A stretch of 64,000 bases of DNA. Source: Arthrobacter sp. H-02-3. GTDB lineage: Bacteria; Actinomycetota; Actinomycetes; Actinomycetales; Micrococcaceae. Shown here piece after piece: positions 19,960 through 29,197 of this stretch (its first letter is position 1; the number at the start of each line of letters is the position of its first letter). The notes beneath the pieces are model-generated. The model did not search any database, had not been told where the DNA came from, and worked only from the letters and a program-made list of their open reading frames with translations. The position numbers and the translations under genes are program-made. The stretch spans positions 62,001 through 126,000 of the forward strand of contig NZ_PYUI01000005.1 of NCBI RefSeq assembly GCF_003097355.1, in the 5' to 3' direction.

Positions 19960-21042
19960 TCAGGCCAGCGTTTCGCCGGGTCGGCTGCCCGCCAGGCCGG
20001 CGGAGACCTCCCGGTTGACGGCTGGCATGATCTCCGTGGCGAGCAGTTCAATGGACCGGGCCGTCTCGGCGAACGGGAGGCCGCCCAGCCCGATCTGGGC
20101 CAGGTACCGGGTGTTTCCCAGCGTCTGGTGGATCTCCAGAAGCTTCTCGGTGACCTGTTGCGGACTCCCCACCAGGAGTCCGCCGCCCGGCTCGGTCCAC
20201 GCATCGAAAGTCGAGCGGGGGAAATGGTCTACGGGGCGTGGCATGTTTTGTTCGAAGTAGGCCCGGTAATAGGGGTAGAACGTGTCGCGCGCCTGCTGTG
20301 ACGTCGGAGCCGTATAGAAGTGGCCGCCGGCCCCCACCGGCAGGGCGCCGGCGTCGTGCCCGGCGGCGGCAGCACTCTCGCGGTACAGCTCAACAAGGTG
20401 GCGGAAGCGGGCCGGCCCGGACAGCAGCGCGATGAACAAGGGCAGCCCCAGGCGTCCCGCCCGGGAAAAGCTCGCCGGGGTGCCGCCGACGCCTACCCAG
20501 ACAGGCAGCTTCTGCTGCATCGGGCGCGGGGCGATGTCCATACCCGGGATGCTCTGCGTCAGTGTTCCGGACCACTGCACTGTGGTGTTGTCCCGGGCGT
20601 TGTCCCGCAGTTCCAGCAGCAGGCGCAGCTTCTCGTCGAACAGGGCGTCGTAGTCCTCGAGCTTGTGGCCGAAGAGCGGATAGGACTCTACGAACGCGCC
20701 ACGGCCTGCAATGATCTCGGCCCGGCCGTCCGAGATCAGGTCCAGGGTGGCGAACTGTTCAAAGAGCCGCACCGGGTCTTGGGTCGAGAGCACGGTGACG
20801 GCCGTGCCCAGCCGGAGATGCGATGTTTCCCGGGCAATCGCGGCCAGCACGATTTCCGGGGCCGAAAGGGCGAAGTCGCGTCGGTGGTGCTCCCCCAGCC
20901 CCAGGAAGGCGAGGCCCGCCTGATCGGCCAGCTTGGCGAGTTCGATGATCTCCTTCAGCCGCTGCTGCGGGGACAGCGCGGTGCCGGTGCGGGTGTTTCG
21001 GGAAAGCTCGCCAAAAGTGAAGATACCAAAGTCCATATTCAT
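19960..21042 (-). CDS. LLM-class (luciferase-like) flavin-dependent oxidoreductase
   Basis: From MNMDFGIFTFGE the protein is about 360 residues, a bacterial-luciferase-type TIM barrel that uses FMN or F420. Signatures are FLGLGEHHRRDFA, LRLGTAVTVLSTQDPVRLFEQFATLD, IIAGRGAFVESYPLFG and PVWVGVGGT. The substrate is unknown. The start region is ambiguous: ATGs at 21057, 21042 and 21036 are in frame and none has a good ribosome binding site. A perfect 14-base palindrome overlaps these starts and is probably an operator. The class A PBP gene is divergent. Confidence 0.88.
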   Translation of the reverse strand: MNMDFGIFTFGELSRNTRTGTALSPQQRLKEIIELAKLADQAGLAFLGLGEHHRRDFALSAPEIVLAAIARETSHLRLGTAVTVLSTQDPVRLFEQFATLDLISDGRAEIIAGRGAFVESYPLFGHKLEDYDALFDEKLRLLLELRDNARDNTTVQWSGTLTQSIPGMDIAPRPMQQKLPVWVGVGGTPASFSRAGRLGLPLFIALLSGPARFRHLVELYRESAAAAGHDAGALPVGAGGHFYTAPTSQQARDTFYPYYRAYFEQNMPRPVDHFPRSTFDAWTEPGGGLLVGSPQQVTEKLLEIHQTLGNTRYLAQIGLGGLPFAETARSIELLATEIMPAVNREVSAGLAGSRPGETLA

Positions 21043-21054
21043 TGAACGTTCAAT
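21041..21054. promoter_or_regulatory. Perfect palindrome ATTGAACGTTCAAT, candidate TetR-type operator
   Basis: The 14 bases are self-complementary, and the symmetry continues outward as T-N-(palindrome)-N-A. TetR-family operators often have this TTGAACGTTCAA-like form. It overlaps the start codon of the luciferase-like oxidoreductase gene. No TetR gene lies next to it. Confidence 0.6.
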
Positions 21055-21227
21055 CAATTCATTTCATTCCGGCTCCCCCGCTGCCCTGCAGCGTTGCCGG
21101 CGCCGCCCGGCAACCACGCCGGCACAGGCGCCGTCGAACTCTTCAGGTACGCCCCCTTATGCTCTGGCTGAAGGTCCTCATCCGGCGTATTCTGGGCAAA
21201 AATCTTGAGCCTGATAGCTGGACCAGA

Positions 21228-23411
21228 ATGGCGCCGAAGAACCGATTACTCGTCCGTTTGGCCTCAACCATGGGCTGGCTCGCCGGCTTCCTGGCGGTGA
21301 GCGCACTCTGCGGAGTCCTGGCTGCCGGCCTGGTGATTCCCGGCGTTGCCGCAGCAGGAGCCTCCGTCAGCGGTTCGATCTCGTTCTTCAACAGCCTCCC
21401 TTCCGACTTCGCGGTTGAAACGCCGTCGCTCTCCACCAAGGTGCTGACCTCGGACGGGCGCCCCATCGCCACGTTCTACACGGAGAACCGGGTGAAGGTC
21501 CCACTCGATCAAATGTCCCCGTTCATCAGGGACGCCATCGTCTCCATCGAGGACAACCGCTTCTACGAGCACTCCGGGGTGGACCTCCGCGGGATCATGC
21601 GGGCGCTGGCACACAACCTGACCAGCAACGACGGCCGGCAGGGTGCGTCCACCCTGACCCAGCAGTATGTCTCCAACGTGCTCAATGAAGCGAAGTTGTC
21701 CCAGGACAACGGCGATGCGATGTTCCTGAGCGCACAGAAGGACCTGGGCGACAAGCTGCGGGAAATGAAGCTCGCCGTGGAGCTGGAGAAGAGATACACC
21801 AAGGACCAGATCCTGGAGGGCTATCTCAACATCGTCTTCTTCAACCGGGACGCCTACGGCATTGAAGCGGCGGCACGGCACTTTTACAGCACCTCGGCCA
21901 AGGACCTGACGCTGCCGCAGGCCGCGCTGCTCGCGGGGCTGGTCAACAGCCCCAGCTACTACGATCCCGTTGCGCATCCGGAGGCCTCCCTCGGGCGGCG
22001 CAACCAGGTGCTCGACAGCATGCTGCGCCTGGGAAAGATCACCCCCGCGGAGCACGACGCCGCCGCCGCCACCGGCGTGGGACTGTCCGTCACCCCCGGG
22101 AAGCAGGGCTGTGCGGCCGCGGACATGGCCCCATACTTCTGCGACTATATTTCGCATCTGATCCTCAACAATCCGGCCTACGGCGTGGACGCCGCCAGCC
22201 GGCAGGCCAAGCTCTACCGGGGCGGCCTGACCATCACGACTACACTGGACAGCCGGCTGCAGGCGGCCGCACAGACGCAAGTGGACGCGACCGCCGGGGC
22301 CAATCCGGACAAATGGGGCGCTTCGCTGGTCTCCATCCAGCCCGGCACCGGCAAGATCCTGGCCATGGCCCAAAATACGGTGTTCCTTCCCGAGGACGGG
22401 AAGTTCGATACCCAGTTGAACTTCAACGTCGATGCAAGGGACGCCAACGGCAACGACCTCAACGGCGCCGGCGGTTTCCAGCCGGGTTCCACGATGAAGC
22501 CGTTCACCTTCGCCGAGTGGCTCAATGAGGGCAAGTCCCCCACCGCGGTCGTGGACGCGTCCCGGAGGTCATACCCGGTGGGTTTCCGATGGAGGGACAG
22601 CTGCGGCAGGGTTCTCGGCGGCTACAGCACGCCGCAGAGGATCGCCGGGCTCGGCGCGGATGACGACCTCCAGAACAACGATCCCGGCTACTACCGCCCC
22701 ATGCCCATCAACTACGGGCTATACAACTCCATCAACACAGCGACCTTCGCCGCCGCCGCCCAGTTGGACTTCTGCGGAATCCAGAAGATGGTCAACGCGG
22801 CGGGACTTCACAGCGGCCTGGACAACGCTCCGATCAACATGCACCAACTGGGCAACCTGCTCGGCGCCATCGGCGTTTCACCCCTCAACCTGATCACCGG
22901 ATTCGCCACGTTCGCCAACGACGGCAGATACTGCGCGCCGATCGCCATCCTGGAGGTGAGGGATGCCGCCGGAAAGACGCTCCCGGCCCAGACGAGCGAC
23001 TGCCGGAACACCATCAAGCCCGAGGTCGCCCGGGGTGTCAACGCCGTGCTGCAGGACGTGCTGAAACGCGGCTCCGGCGTATACATCAATCCCAAGGTCC
23101 AGAGCCGGTTCCCCGTGGCGGCCAAAACCGGCACGTCCAACACCAACGGCTCAACCTGGGTTGTCGGCTACACCACCGGACTCGCCACCGCGTCCTACTT
23201 CGGCGACACGCTGGAAGGCCAGAAGCGGCCGGGCCGGAACATCACCATCAACGGCAAGTTCTACAAGGCAATCGACGGCTACATGCTGGCCGGTCCGCAG
23301 TGGGCGAACTACATGATGGACGCGGCCGGGCTCTACCCGGCTGCCGTTTTCCCTGCCCCGCCTGACTCCAAGCCCAAGCCGCCCAGCGCGTCTCCCAGGC
23401 CCTCCCGCTGA
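21228..23411 (+). CDS. Class A penicillin-binding protein (bifunctional transglycosylase/transpeptidase)
   Basis: From MAPKNRLLVRL the protein is 727 residues. It has an N-terminal membrane anchor (about residues 15-40), a GT51 glycosyltransferase domain with EDNRFYEHSGVD (catalytic Glu about 107) and GASTLTQQYVSN, and a transpeptidase domain with the active-site Ser in GSTMKP (about 420), the SIN motif, and KTGT (about 632). It polymerises and crosslinks peptidoglycan outside the membrane. The end is a Pro/Ser/Lys-rich tail. Earlier in-frame ATGs at 21042 and 21159 exist; I prefer 21228 because the basic stretch plus anchor begins there, although its ribosome binding site is weak. Confidence 0.92.
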   Translation: MAPKNRLLVRLASTMGWLAGFLAVSALCGVLAAGLVIPGVAAAGASVSGSISFFNSLPSDFAVETPSLSTKVLTSDGRPIATFYTENRVKVPLDQMSPFIRDAIVSIEDNRFYEHSGVDLRGIMRALAHNLTSNDGRQGASTLTQQYVSNVLNEAKLSQDNGDAMFLSAQKDLGDKLREMKLAVELEKRYTKDQILEGYLNIVFFNRDAYGIEAAARHFYSTSAKDLTLPQAALLAGLVNSPSYYDPVAHPEASLGRRNQVLDSMLRLGKITPAEHDAAAATGVGLSVTPGKQGCAAADMAPYFCDYISHLILNNPAYGVDAASRQAKLYRGGLTITTTLDSRLQAAAQTQVDATAGANPDKWGASLVSIQPGTGKILAMAQNTVFLPEDGKFDTQLNFNVDARDANGNDLNGAGGFQPGSTMKPFTFAEWLNEGKSPTAVVDASRRSYPVGFRWRDSCGRVLGGYSTPQRIAGLGADDDLQNNDPGYYRPMPINYGLYNSINTATFAAAAQLDFCGIQKMVNAAGLHSGLDNAPINMHQLGNLLGAIGVSPLNLITGFATFANDGRYCAPIAILEVRDAAGKTLPAQTSDCRNTIKPEVARGVNAVLQDVLKRGSGVYINPKVQSRFPVAAKTGTSNTNGSTWVVGYTTGLATASYFGDTLEGQKRPGRNITINGKFYKAIDGYMLAGPQWANYMMDAAGLYPAAVFPAPPDSKPKPPSASPRPSR

Positions 23412-23544
23412 GGTCCGGCGCCGCCAAAAATCCGCCGCGGACGGCATCTCACAGCCCGCAGCCACAGGATGTCCCCACAGCCCCGCCGTTCCGCCCCGCC
23501 GGCGCCGGCGGAACAGACAGCAGCGACCGGGGCAAGAGGCCGCG

Positions 23545-23582
23545 TTTACATTCCTGAAACATGGCGGTCACGCGATCTTCAC
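23545..23582 (+). promoter_or_regulatory. Candidate GlnR operator 1 upstream of amt
   Basis: Four 5-mers occur at exact 6-base spacing: TTTAC, GAAAC, GTCAC, TTCAC. This follows the a-b-a-b architecture of actinobacterial GlnR boxes (gTnAC-n6-GaAAC repeated). The second and third match the consensus fully. Confidence 0.6.
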
Positions 23583-23597
23583 GCCACCGCCATTCCT

Positions 23598-23635
23598 GTA
23601 ACCTGCCCGCAACTTTTCGCCCGATTGCCCGAAAC
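23598..23635 (+). promoter_or_regulatory. Candidate GlnR operator 2 upstream of amt
   Basis: GTAAC, GCAAC, CCCGA and GAAAC occur at exact 6-base spacing, a second a-b-a-b array in the GlnR style. The first and last match the consensus and the third is degenerate. The gap between the two arrays is 15 bases, and the amt start is 85 bases downstream. Confidence 0.55.
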
Positions 23636-23719
23636 ATGCCTCCGCGAGGATTAAATCCGGATCGGGGGGCCGGCGGCAACGTGTCCCGGTACGACAGACT
23701 TACGAGGAGGGACCCGCCG

Positions 23720-25078
23720 GTGGAACTCACTGCTGGAAGCGTCTGGATGATTGTGTCGGCAGCGCTCGTTCTGCTGATGACCCCGGCATTGGGCCTCTTC
23801 TACGGCGGCATGACCCGGGCCAAGGCCTCGCTCAACATGATGATGATGAGCTTCATTTCCATCGGGATCGTCGGCGTCGTCTGGGTCCTCTGGGGTTACT
23901 CGATGAGCACCGGTAAAGGCGTCCTCGGTGTGTTCGGCAACCCGTTCGCCAACTTCGGCCTGAGCAACATCATCGGTTCGCCGGACTTGATCAAGGCCGG
24001 ATACAGCGCCACCTTCGCCATCATCACCGTGGCCCTCATCAGCGGCGCCATCGCGGACCGCACCAAGTTCACCTCCTGGGCGCTCTTCGTTCCCATCTGG
24101 ATCACCCTCGTCTACTGCCCGCTGGCCTTCATGGTCTGGGGCGGCGGCCTCATGAGTGCCGGCGGTGCCGTCAGCGCCGTCTTCGGCCAGGTCATCGACT
24201 TCGCCGGCGGCACTGTGGTGGAAATCGCGTCCGGAACCGCGGCACTGGTGCTGGTCCTAATCCTGGGCAACCGGCACGGCTTCGGCAAGGACCCCGGCCA
24301 CCGCCCCCATAACATCCCCTTCATCATGCTGGGCGCTGGCATCCTCTGGTTCGGCTGGTTCGGCTTCAACGCCGGCGCTGCCACCACCGTGCAGCAGGCC
24401 GGGCTGATCTGGGTGAACACCCTGGCGGCCCCCGCCGCGGCCATGATCAGCTGGCTGGTCACGGAAAAGATCCGGCATGGCCACCCCACTTCCCTGGGCT
24501 CCGCATCCGGCGCCGTCGCCGGCCTGGTGGCCATCACGCCGTCGTGCGCCAACATCAGCCCGCTCGCCGCGCTCGGCCTGGGCTTCGTCGCCGGTGCAGC
24601 CTGCGCGGTGTTCGTGGACCTGAAGGTCAAGTTCGGCTTCGATGACTCGCTCGACGTCGTCGGCGTGCACCTCGGCGGCGGCCTCATCGGCACCCTCGCG
24701 CTGGGCTTCATCGCCCTCCCTGTGAACGGCGCGGGCGGCGGCCTGTTCTACGGCGGCGGCCTGCACCAGGTGATCGCTCAGATCGTGGCGGTCCTCATCA
24801 CAGTGGCGGTGTCCGGACTCGGGACCGCGGTAATCGGCCTCGCCATCCACAAAACGCTTGGATTCCGGGTCAGCCACGAGGACGAACTCGCCGGAGTCGA
24901 CCGGTCCGAGCACGCCGAGACCGCCTACGCCTTTGCCGAACTCGGTTTCAGCCGGTTCAACCCGTTCGGCCACCATGTCCGTGCCGCCCACGCTGTGCAC
25001 GCCGCGACGGCCGCCCACGCCACCGCCCGCACGACGGAAGATCGGCTGGCCCCTGTGAAGGAAGACAGCCTCGTCTGA
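23720..25078 (+). CDS. amt: Ammonium transporter (Amt/MEP/Rh family)
   Basis: The 452-residue protein starts at a GTG (VELTAGSVW) with a strong GAGGAGGG ribosome binding site. It has about 11 membrane helices with Amt hallmarks: ALGLFYGGMTRAK, the DRTKFTSWALF loop, the pore-lining His regions (FNAGAA and VGVHLGGG) and the final QVIAQ helix. It conducts ammonium into the cell. The C-terminal cytoplasmic tail of about 65 residues is long and His/Ala-rich, unlike the short tails of most Amt proteins. The 308-base region upstream has two GlnR-like boxes, which suggests induction under nitrogen limitation. No glnK or glnD follows. Confidence 0.94.
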   Translation: MELTAGSVWMIVSAALVLLMTPALGLFYGGMTRAKASLNMMMMSFISIGIVGVVWVLWGYSMSTGKGVLGVFGNPFANFGLSNIIGSPDLIKAGYSATFAIITVALISGAIADRTKFTSWALFVPIWITLVYCPLAFMVWGGGLMSAGGAVSAVFGQVIDFAGGTVVEIASGTAALVLVLILGNRHGFGKDPGHRPHNIPFIMLGAGILWFGWFGFNAGAATTVQQAGLIWVNTLAAPAAAMISWLVTEKIRHGHPTSLGSASGAVAGLVAITPSCANISPLAALGLGFVAGAACAVFVDLKVKFGFDDSLDVVGVHLGGGLIGTLALGFIALPVNGAGGGLFYGGGLHQVIAQIVAVLITVAVSGLGTAVIGLAIHKTLGFRVSHEDELAGVDRSEHAETAYAFAELGFSRFNPFGHHVRAAHAVHAATAAHATARTTEDRLAPVKEDSLV

Positions 25079-25209
25079 GGCGGCCGCTGCTAGTGCGCCG
25101 GACGGCGGCACAAGTTTTTCCAAAGGTCCCTGTGTCTCGCAGGGTCCGAGGCCTAAGATGTTGGGCGGGGGGCACTCGAATTAGCGAACTCGCTTAATGG
25201 GAGGCCACG

Positions 25210-26652
25210 ATGTTCAGCCAAGCCGGCCGCAAGGCACCAAAATCGAAGCTAACATCGGTGGCGCGCGTCCCGCGCAAACACCGGCGGGGTCCCCTTCCCA
25301 GACCGGACACACTCAGGTTCCGGCGCGCCCTCGCCGCTATTGCCGCCTTTGCGCTGGTCACCGCCGGCGGTCTGGCGGCGGCAGTCCCGGCCGCAGCCGA
25401 GACCGGGCAAAACTACATTGTGGTGCTCAAGGACGGCGTCGTGGACGCCGGAGCCGCGGCGACCGCCCAGCAAAGCGCCTACGGATTTACGGCGTCAAAG
25501 GTCTATCGCAGCGCCGTGAACGGCTACTCGGCCACCATGACGGCGTCCCAGGCGCAACGGGTTCAGGCTGATCCAAGCGTCGACTTCGTCACGATGGGCC
25601 GAACGTTCCACAAGCCGAGCGATCCGGCGTCCGCGGGCACCCAGCAGACCCCGTTTTGGCGGCAGCGGATCGCCGGGACGGACTCCGATGTCCGGAAGGC
25701 CCTCGACAAAGGGCCGGACCGGATCAATGTCAACGTCGCCGTGATCGACAGCGGCATCGATGCCACCCACCCGGACCTGAACGTCAAAGGCGGCGTTGAC
25801 TGCCAGTCCGGCTCGCCCATGGACGTGACCCCCGTTGACGTTTTGGGTCACGGGACGTTTGTCGCAGGTGTGATCGGCGCCCGGAACAACCGCTTCGGCG
25901 TCGTGGGAACCGCGCCGGGCACCCCGCTGTGGTCCGTCCGGGTGGTTGACGACGCCGGCCTGATCTCCGAGGAAAGCCTGATTTGCGCGATTGACTGGGT
26001 GACCTCGACGCACAAGGACGACGACCCGAGCAATGACATCGCCGTGGCCAACATCAGCATCGCCGGCGGCGGCGCCGACACGCCCAACTGCGGGAAGGGC
26101 ACGGACCCGATGCATTACGCCATCTGCCGCTCGGTCCGGGCCGGCGTCACCTACGCTGTCGCGGCCGGGAACGCCGGGGAGGACTTCGCCAACACCGTGC
26201 CGGCCACCTATGACCAGGTGCTGACCGCCACGGCCATGGGCGACTTCGACGGAAAGGCCGGCGGCTTGGCCGCTCCTGACTGCGGCGCAGTGGACTTTGC
26301 CAAGTACGGGCAAAAAGATGACCAGCCGGCGTTCTTCTCCAACTTCGCCACCACGAGCGATGACAAGGCCCACACCGTCGCCGCCCCCGGAGTGTGCATC
26401 CTCTCCACTGCCCCGGGGGGTTACGCCGTGAACCATGGCACCAGCTTCGCCAGCCCGGCTGTGGCCGGGTCCGTGGCCCTGTGCATCAGCCAGAAGGAGT
26501 GCACCGGCTCAGGCAAAGACGTCATGGAGCAGTATCTGCACCTCACGGCGTCGTACACGAAGCGCCACCACGACTACGGCTTCGGCGGCGATCCCGTCCA
26601 CCCGATCAGCGGGAAGTACTTCGGCTACCTGACCGAGACGGTGAGCTTCTGA
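25210..26652 (+). CDS. Secreted S8-family (subtilisin-like) serine peptidase
   Basis: The 480-residue protein has a long basic N-region and a hydrophobic segment ending in AAVPAAAET, an export signal with an Ala-x-Ala cleavage site around residue 65. An inhibitor I9-type propeptide follows (NYIVVLKDGV). The catalytic triad is Asp in AVIDSGID (about 179), His in GHGTFVAG (about 213) and Ser in GTSFASP (about 411), with the oxyanion Asn in AAGNAGED. Several Cys residues could form disulfides outside the cell. A GGGAGG ribosome binding site precedes the ATG. The enzyme should degrade extracellular proteins; next to amt this may serve nitrogen supply, though no GlnR box was seen before it. Confidence 0.93.
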   Translation: MFSQAGRKAPKSKLTSVARVPRKHRRGPLPRPDTLRFRRALAAIAAFALVTAGGLAAAVPAAAETGQNYIVVLKDGVVDAGAAATAQQSAYGFTASKVYRSAVNGYSATMTASQAQRVQADPSVDFVTMGRTFHKPSDPASAGTQQTPFWRQRIAGTDSDVRKALDKGPDRINVNVAVIDSGIDATHPDLNVKGGVDCQSGSPMDVTPVDVLGHGTFVAGVIGARNNRFGVVGTAPGTPLWSVRVVDDAGLISEESLICAIDWVTSTHKDDDPSNDIAVANISIAGGGADTPNCGKGTDPMHYAICRSVRAGVTYAVAAGNAGEDFANTVPATYDQVLTATAMGDFDGKAGGLAAPDCGAVDFAKYGQKDDQPAFFSNFATTSDDKAHTVAAPGVCILSTAPGGYAVNHGTSFASPAVAGSVALCISQKECTGSGKDVMEQYLHLTASYTKRHHDYGFGGDPVHPISGKYFGYLTETVSF

Positions 26653-26670
26653 CAATCCGGCTGTGAGACT

Positions 26671-26710
26671 GGGCCGAGGCCGGCTGCCGCGGGGCGGCCG
26701 GCCTCAGCCC
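26671..26710 (+). terminator. GC-rich hairpin after the S8 peptidase gene
   Basis: Arms of 14 bases at 26671-26684 and 26697-26710 pair with one G-U type mismatch. There is no T run after it, so it is a terminator-like structure of moderate certainty. Confidence 0.5.
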
Positions 26711-26756
26711 GGAAACCGGCGCCCGCAGACGACGCCTGCACGCCGGTGCGCGTAAT

Positions 26757-28112
26757 ATGGCGGCCATGACCAAGGAAGCGGTTGAGGTCACAGCCCCCGC
26801 CGGCACGGTGCCGTACTCGCGGCTGGACACCATGTTCTTCGTGGTCGGCGGCGTCTCGGCCGTCTGGCTGACTTCCCTGCTGGTGCAACTGAGCTTCCAA
26901 TGGGGCTGGGCGCAGGTCTGGTTCCTCTTCATCTTCTGGGGCCTGCTCGCCTATCTGGTGCTCCCCCGGCTCCACCGCATCCTGACCCGCTTGTATGTTC
27001 CCGATTACTTCATCGGCCGGGCGCGCACCAGCGACGGGCTGCTGGGCGACCCCGTGAATGTGGCTTTGCTGGGATCGGAACCGCAGGTGCATCGGGTGAT
27101 GCAGACCGCAGGCTGGACCCTGGCCGACGACGTGACGCTGGCCAGCAGCCGTCGCATCGTCACCTCCACGCTCCTGCGCCGCAGCTACCTCGAAGCCCCG
27201 GTGAGTCCCCTGTTCCTGTTCGGCCGCCAGCAGGATTTTGCCTATCAGCAGGAAGTCGACGGCACCCCGGGCAAGCGCCACCACGTCCGCTTCTGGCGGT
27301 GTCCACCCGGCTGGCTGCTCCCCGGCGGGCTGGCCGTCGACTGGCTGGCCGCCGGAACGTATGACCGCAGCGTCGGGCTCTCCCTGTTTACCCTGCAGAT
27401 CACCCACAAGATCGACGAGCACACCGACGTCGAACGCGACCACGTTATCGCAGCGATCACCGGGGCCGACCCGGGGGCCGAGGTCCGCGTGATCCGCGAC
27501 TTTTCGACCGGGTACCATGCCCGCAACGGCGGAGGCGACACCATCATTACCGACGGCGATCTCCCGATCGTTGATCTGCGGAACACTGCCGGGGCGCCGG
27601 CCGAATCCGGCGGATCCGCCACCGACAGCCGGAACAAGCGCCCGGCGCCCACGATCGTCGGTGCTGTCTTGGTCGGGGCCCGCGCAGCCGCAGCCGTCCT
27701 GCTGGCCCTCTCCCTGGTGCTCTTCCGGGACGCGCACGTGAGTTCGCTGCTGCAGCCCGGAGCCGGGCCGGGGGTCACGGAGGCCCAGGCCGAGGTGGCC
27801 GTCACCATCGCGACGGTGATGGTCCTGCTCTTTGCCTTGGTCGAGGTCCTGCTGGCCTGGTTCGTGTTCCTCGGACAGAACTGGGCCCGGACCGTGGCCA
27901 TGGCCCTTAGCACGGCGGCCATTGGCCTGCAGGCGTTCGACGTTTTCCACGGCGGTCCGGACATCACCCTGCAGTCCAATCTTCCCGGCCTGGCCCTGGA
28001 CATTCTGCTGCTCCTGGCGCTGTCCAGCAGGCGGTCCCGGGACTATGCCCTGCGCCCGCGCAAGGAACCAAAAAGGTATTCCAGTCGTGCCGGCGGCCGG
28101 ACAGGGAACTGA
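26757..28112 (+). CDS. Membrane protein with LssY C-terminal-type domain
   Basis: The 451-residue protein has two N-terminal membrane helices (residues about 25-75), then a soluble domain that matches the LssY C-terminal family (GDPVNVALLGSEPQVHRVM, AGWTLADDVTL, RQQDFAYQQEV, HHVRFWRCP), then three or four C-terminal helices and a basic tail. LssY-like domains are often attached to PAP2 or DedA membrane proteins; the function is unknown. The start may be 26757 or 26766; neither has a clear ribosome binding site. Confidence 0.8.
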   Translation: MAAMTKEAVEVTAPAGTVPYSRLDTMFFVVGGVSAVWLTSLLVQLSFQWGWAQVWFLFIFWGLLAYLVLPRLHRILTRLYVPDYFIGRARTSDGLLGDPVNVALLGSEPQVHRVMQTAGWTLADDVTLASSRRIVTSTLLRRSYLEAPVSPLFLFGRQQDFAYQQEVDGTPGKRHHVRFWRCPPGWLLPGGLAVDWLAAGTYDRSVGLSLFTLQITHKIDEHTDVERDHVIAAITGADPGAEVRVIRDFSTGYHARNGGGDTIITDGDLPIVDLRNTAGAPAESGGSATDSRNKRPAPTIVGAVLVGARAAAAVLLALSLVLFRDAHVSSLLQPGAGPGVTEAQAEVAVTIATVMVLLFALVEVLLAWFVFLGQNWARTVAMALSTAAIGLQAFDVFHGGPDITLQSNLPGLALDILLLLALSSRRSRDYALRPRKEPKRYSSRAGGRTGN

Positions 28113-28242
28113 ACGGGCCGTCGTCGAACATTGCCGAACATGCCGGCCGGGATGGATCTTGACATCCCGGAAAGCCCGGGCGCTAGATAAAAGTAGCCGG
28201 CAGCGGGCCGTTCACCACAGGATTCGCAGCAGAGGAGCGGAC

Positions 28243-28386
28243 ATGACCAAGGATGCACAAGCGACGGAGCGCGTCCACAGCGAGAGCCCCGCCGAGGGTG
28301 ACGCAACAGCCGCACCCTTTGTCGACCGTGCCCATTCCCAGGACGCGGCAGAAGGGCCGGACATCGACGAGGAACCGGGCGCCTAG
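28243..28386 (+). CDS. Small acidic hypothetical protein (47 aa)
   Basis: An ATG at 28243 with a good AGAGGAG ribosome binding site opens a 47-residue frame starting MTKDAQATERVHSESP and ending DIDEEPGA. The product is acidic, Ala/Glu/Asp-rich and probably disordered. It lies 47 bases before the next gene. Translation signals are the main support; I cannot assign a function. Confidence 0.5.
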   Translation: MTKDAQATERVHSESPAEGDATAAPFVDRAHSQDAAEGPDIDEEPGA

Positions 28387-28433
28387 CCGGTATCCGGCGA
28401 AATATCTTCGCCCGCGTTGGTGTTGGGCCGGAC

Positions 28434-29075
28434 ATGACAACTATCGGAATCATCGGTGCAGGACACATTGGCAGCCAGCTCGCCCGCAAAGCAGTTGAGC
28501 TCGGCTACGACGTCGTGATCAGCAACTCGCGCGGGCCCGAAATCCTCGCGGACCTTGCGGCGGAACTGGGACCGAAGGCCCGGGCCGCAACCCCGGCCGA
28601 GGCGGCAGCGGCCGGCGACTTCGCGATCGTCACCGTGCCGCTAAAGGCGATCCCGGACGTGCCCGTGGAACCGCTGGCGGGCAAGATAGTCCTCGACACC
28701 AATAACTACTACTGGGAACGCGACGGTCACTTCCCCGCCCTGGATGCCGGCGAGGCCACCACCTCCAGCCTGCTGCAGGAGCATCTGCCGCACTCCAAGG
28801 TCGCTAAGGCCTTCAACCACATCCTGTTCTCCCAGATCACCACGGACGGCACCCCGGCCGGCACGCCCGACCGCCGGGCGCTGGCCACGGCAAGCGACTA
28901 CCCGGACGCTGCCGAACTCGTGGCCAGGCTCTATGACGAGTTCGGCTTCGACACCGTCAACATCGGCCCGCTCGCCGAAAGCTGGCGCGTGGAACGGGAC
29001 CGCCCGGCCTACGTGGCCCGGCAGAACGCCGCCGAGCTCACCGATAACCTGGCCAGGGCGCCGCGCACCATCTGA
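28434..29075 (+). CDS. NADPH-dependent F420 reductase-type oxidoreductase
   Basis: The 213-residue protein opens with a Rossmann loop TIGIIGAGHIGSQLARKA and has the VISNSRGPE segment that in this family recognises the 2'-phosphate of NADP. The middle (VTVPLKAIPDVP, DTNNYYWERDG) and KVAKAFNHI segments match the F420-dependent NADP oxidoreductase/NAD(P)-binding family. Whether it uses F420 is uncertain, since many close relatives are annotated only by domain. It is a single gene followed by a 66-bp palindromic repeat. Confidence 0.85.
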   Translation: MTTIGIIGAGHIGSQLARKAVELGYDVVISNSRGPEILADLAAELGPKARAATPAEAAAAGDFAIVTVPLKAIPDVPVEPLAGKIVLDTNNYYWERDGHFPALDAGEATTSSLLQEHLPHSKVAKAFNHILFSQITTDGTPAGTPDRRALATASDYPDAAELVARLYDEFGFDTVNIGPLAESWRVERDRPAYVARQNAAELTDNLARAPRTI

Positions 29076-29094
29076 CCTCCCCGGCGCGGCGCGC

Positions 29095-29160
29095 GAATTC
29101 GCCGGAAACCTGCGAGTTCGCCGGAACTTTCCGGCGAACGGGCAGCTTTCCGGCGAATTC
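29095..29160. repeat. 66-bp nested palindromic repeat, copy 1
   Basis: The element reads inward from both ends as GAATTCGCCGGAAA and TTTCCGGCGAATTC, and contains an inner palindrome GTTCGCCGGAA-CT-TTCCGGCGAAC. A copy identical at 63 of 66 positions lies at 44374-44439. Both are between convergent genes. It looks like a REP-type element and may act as a bidirectional terminator. Confidence 0.85.
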
Positions 29161-29197
29161 GGCCGGGCACGGCGGGGAGAGAGCGGCTGGGCGGGCT

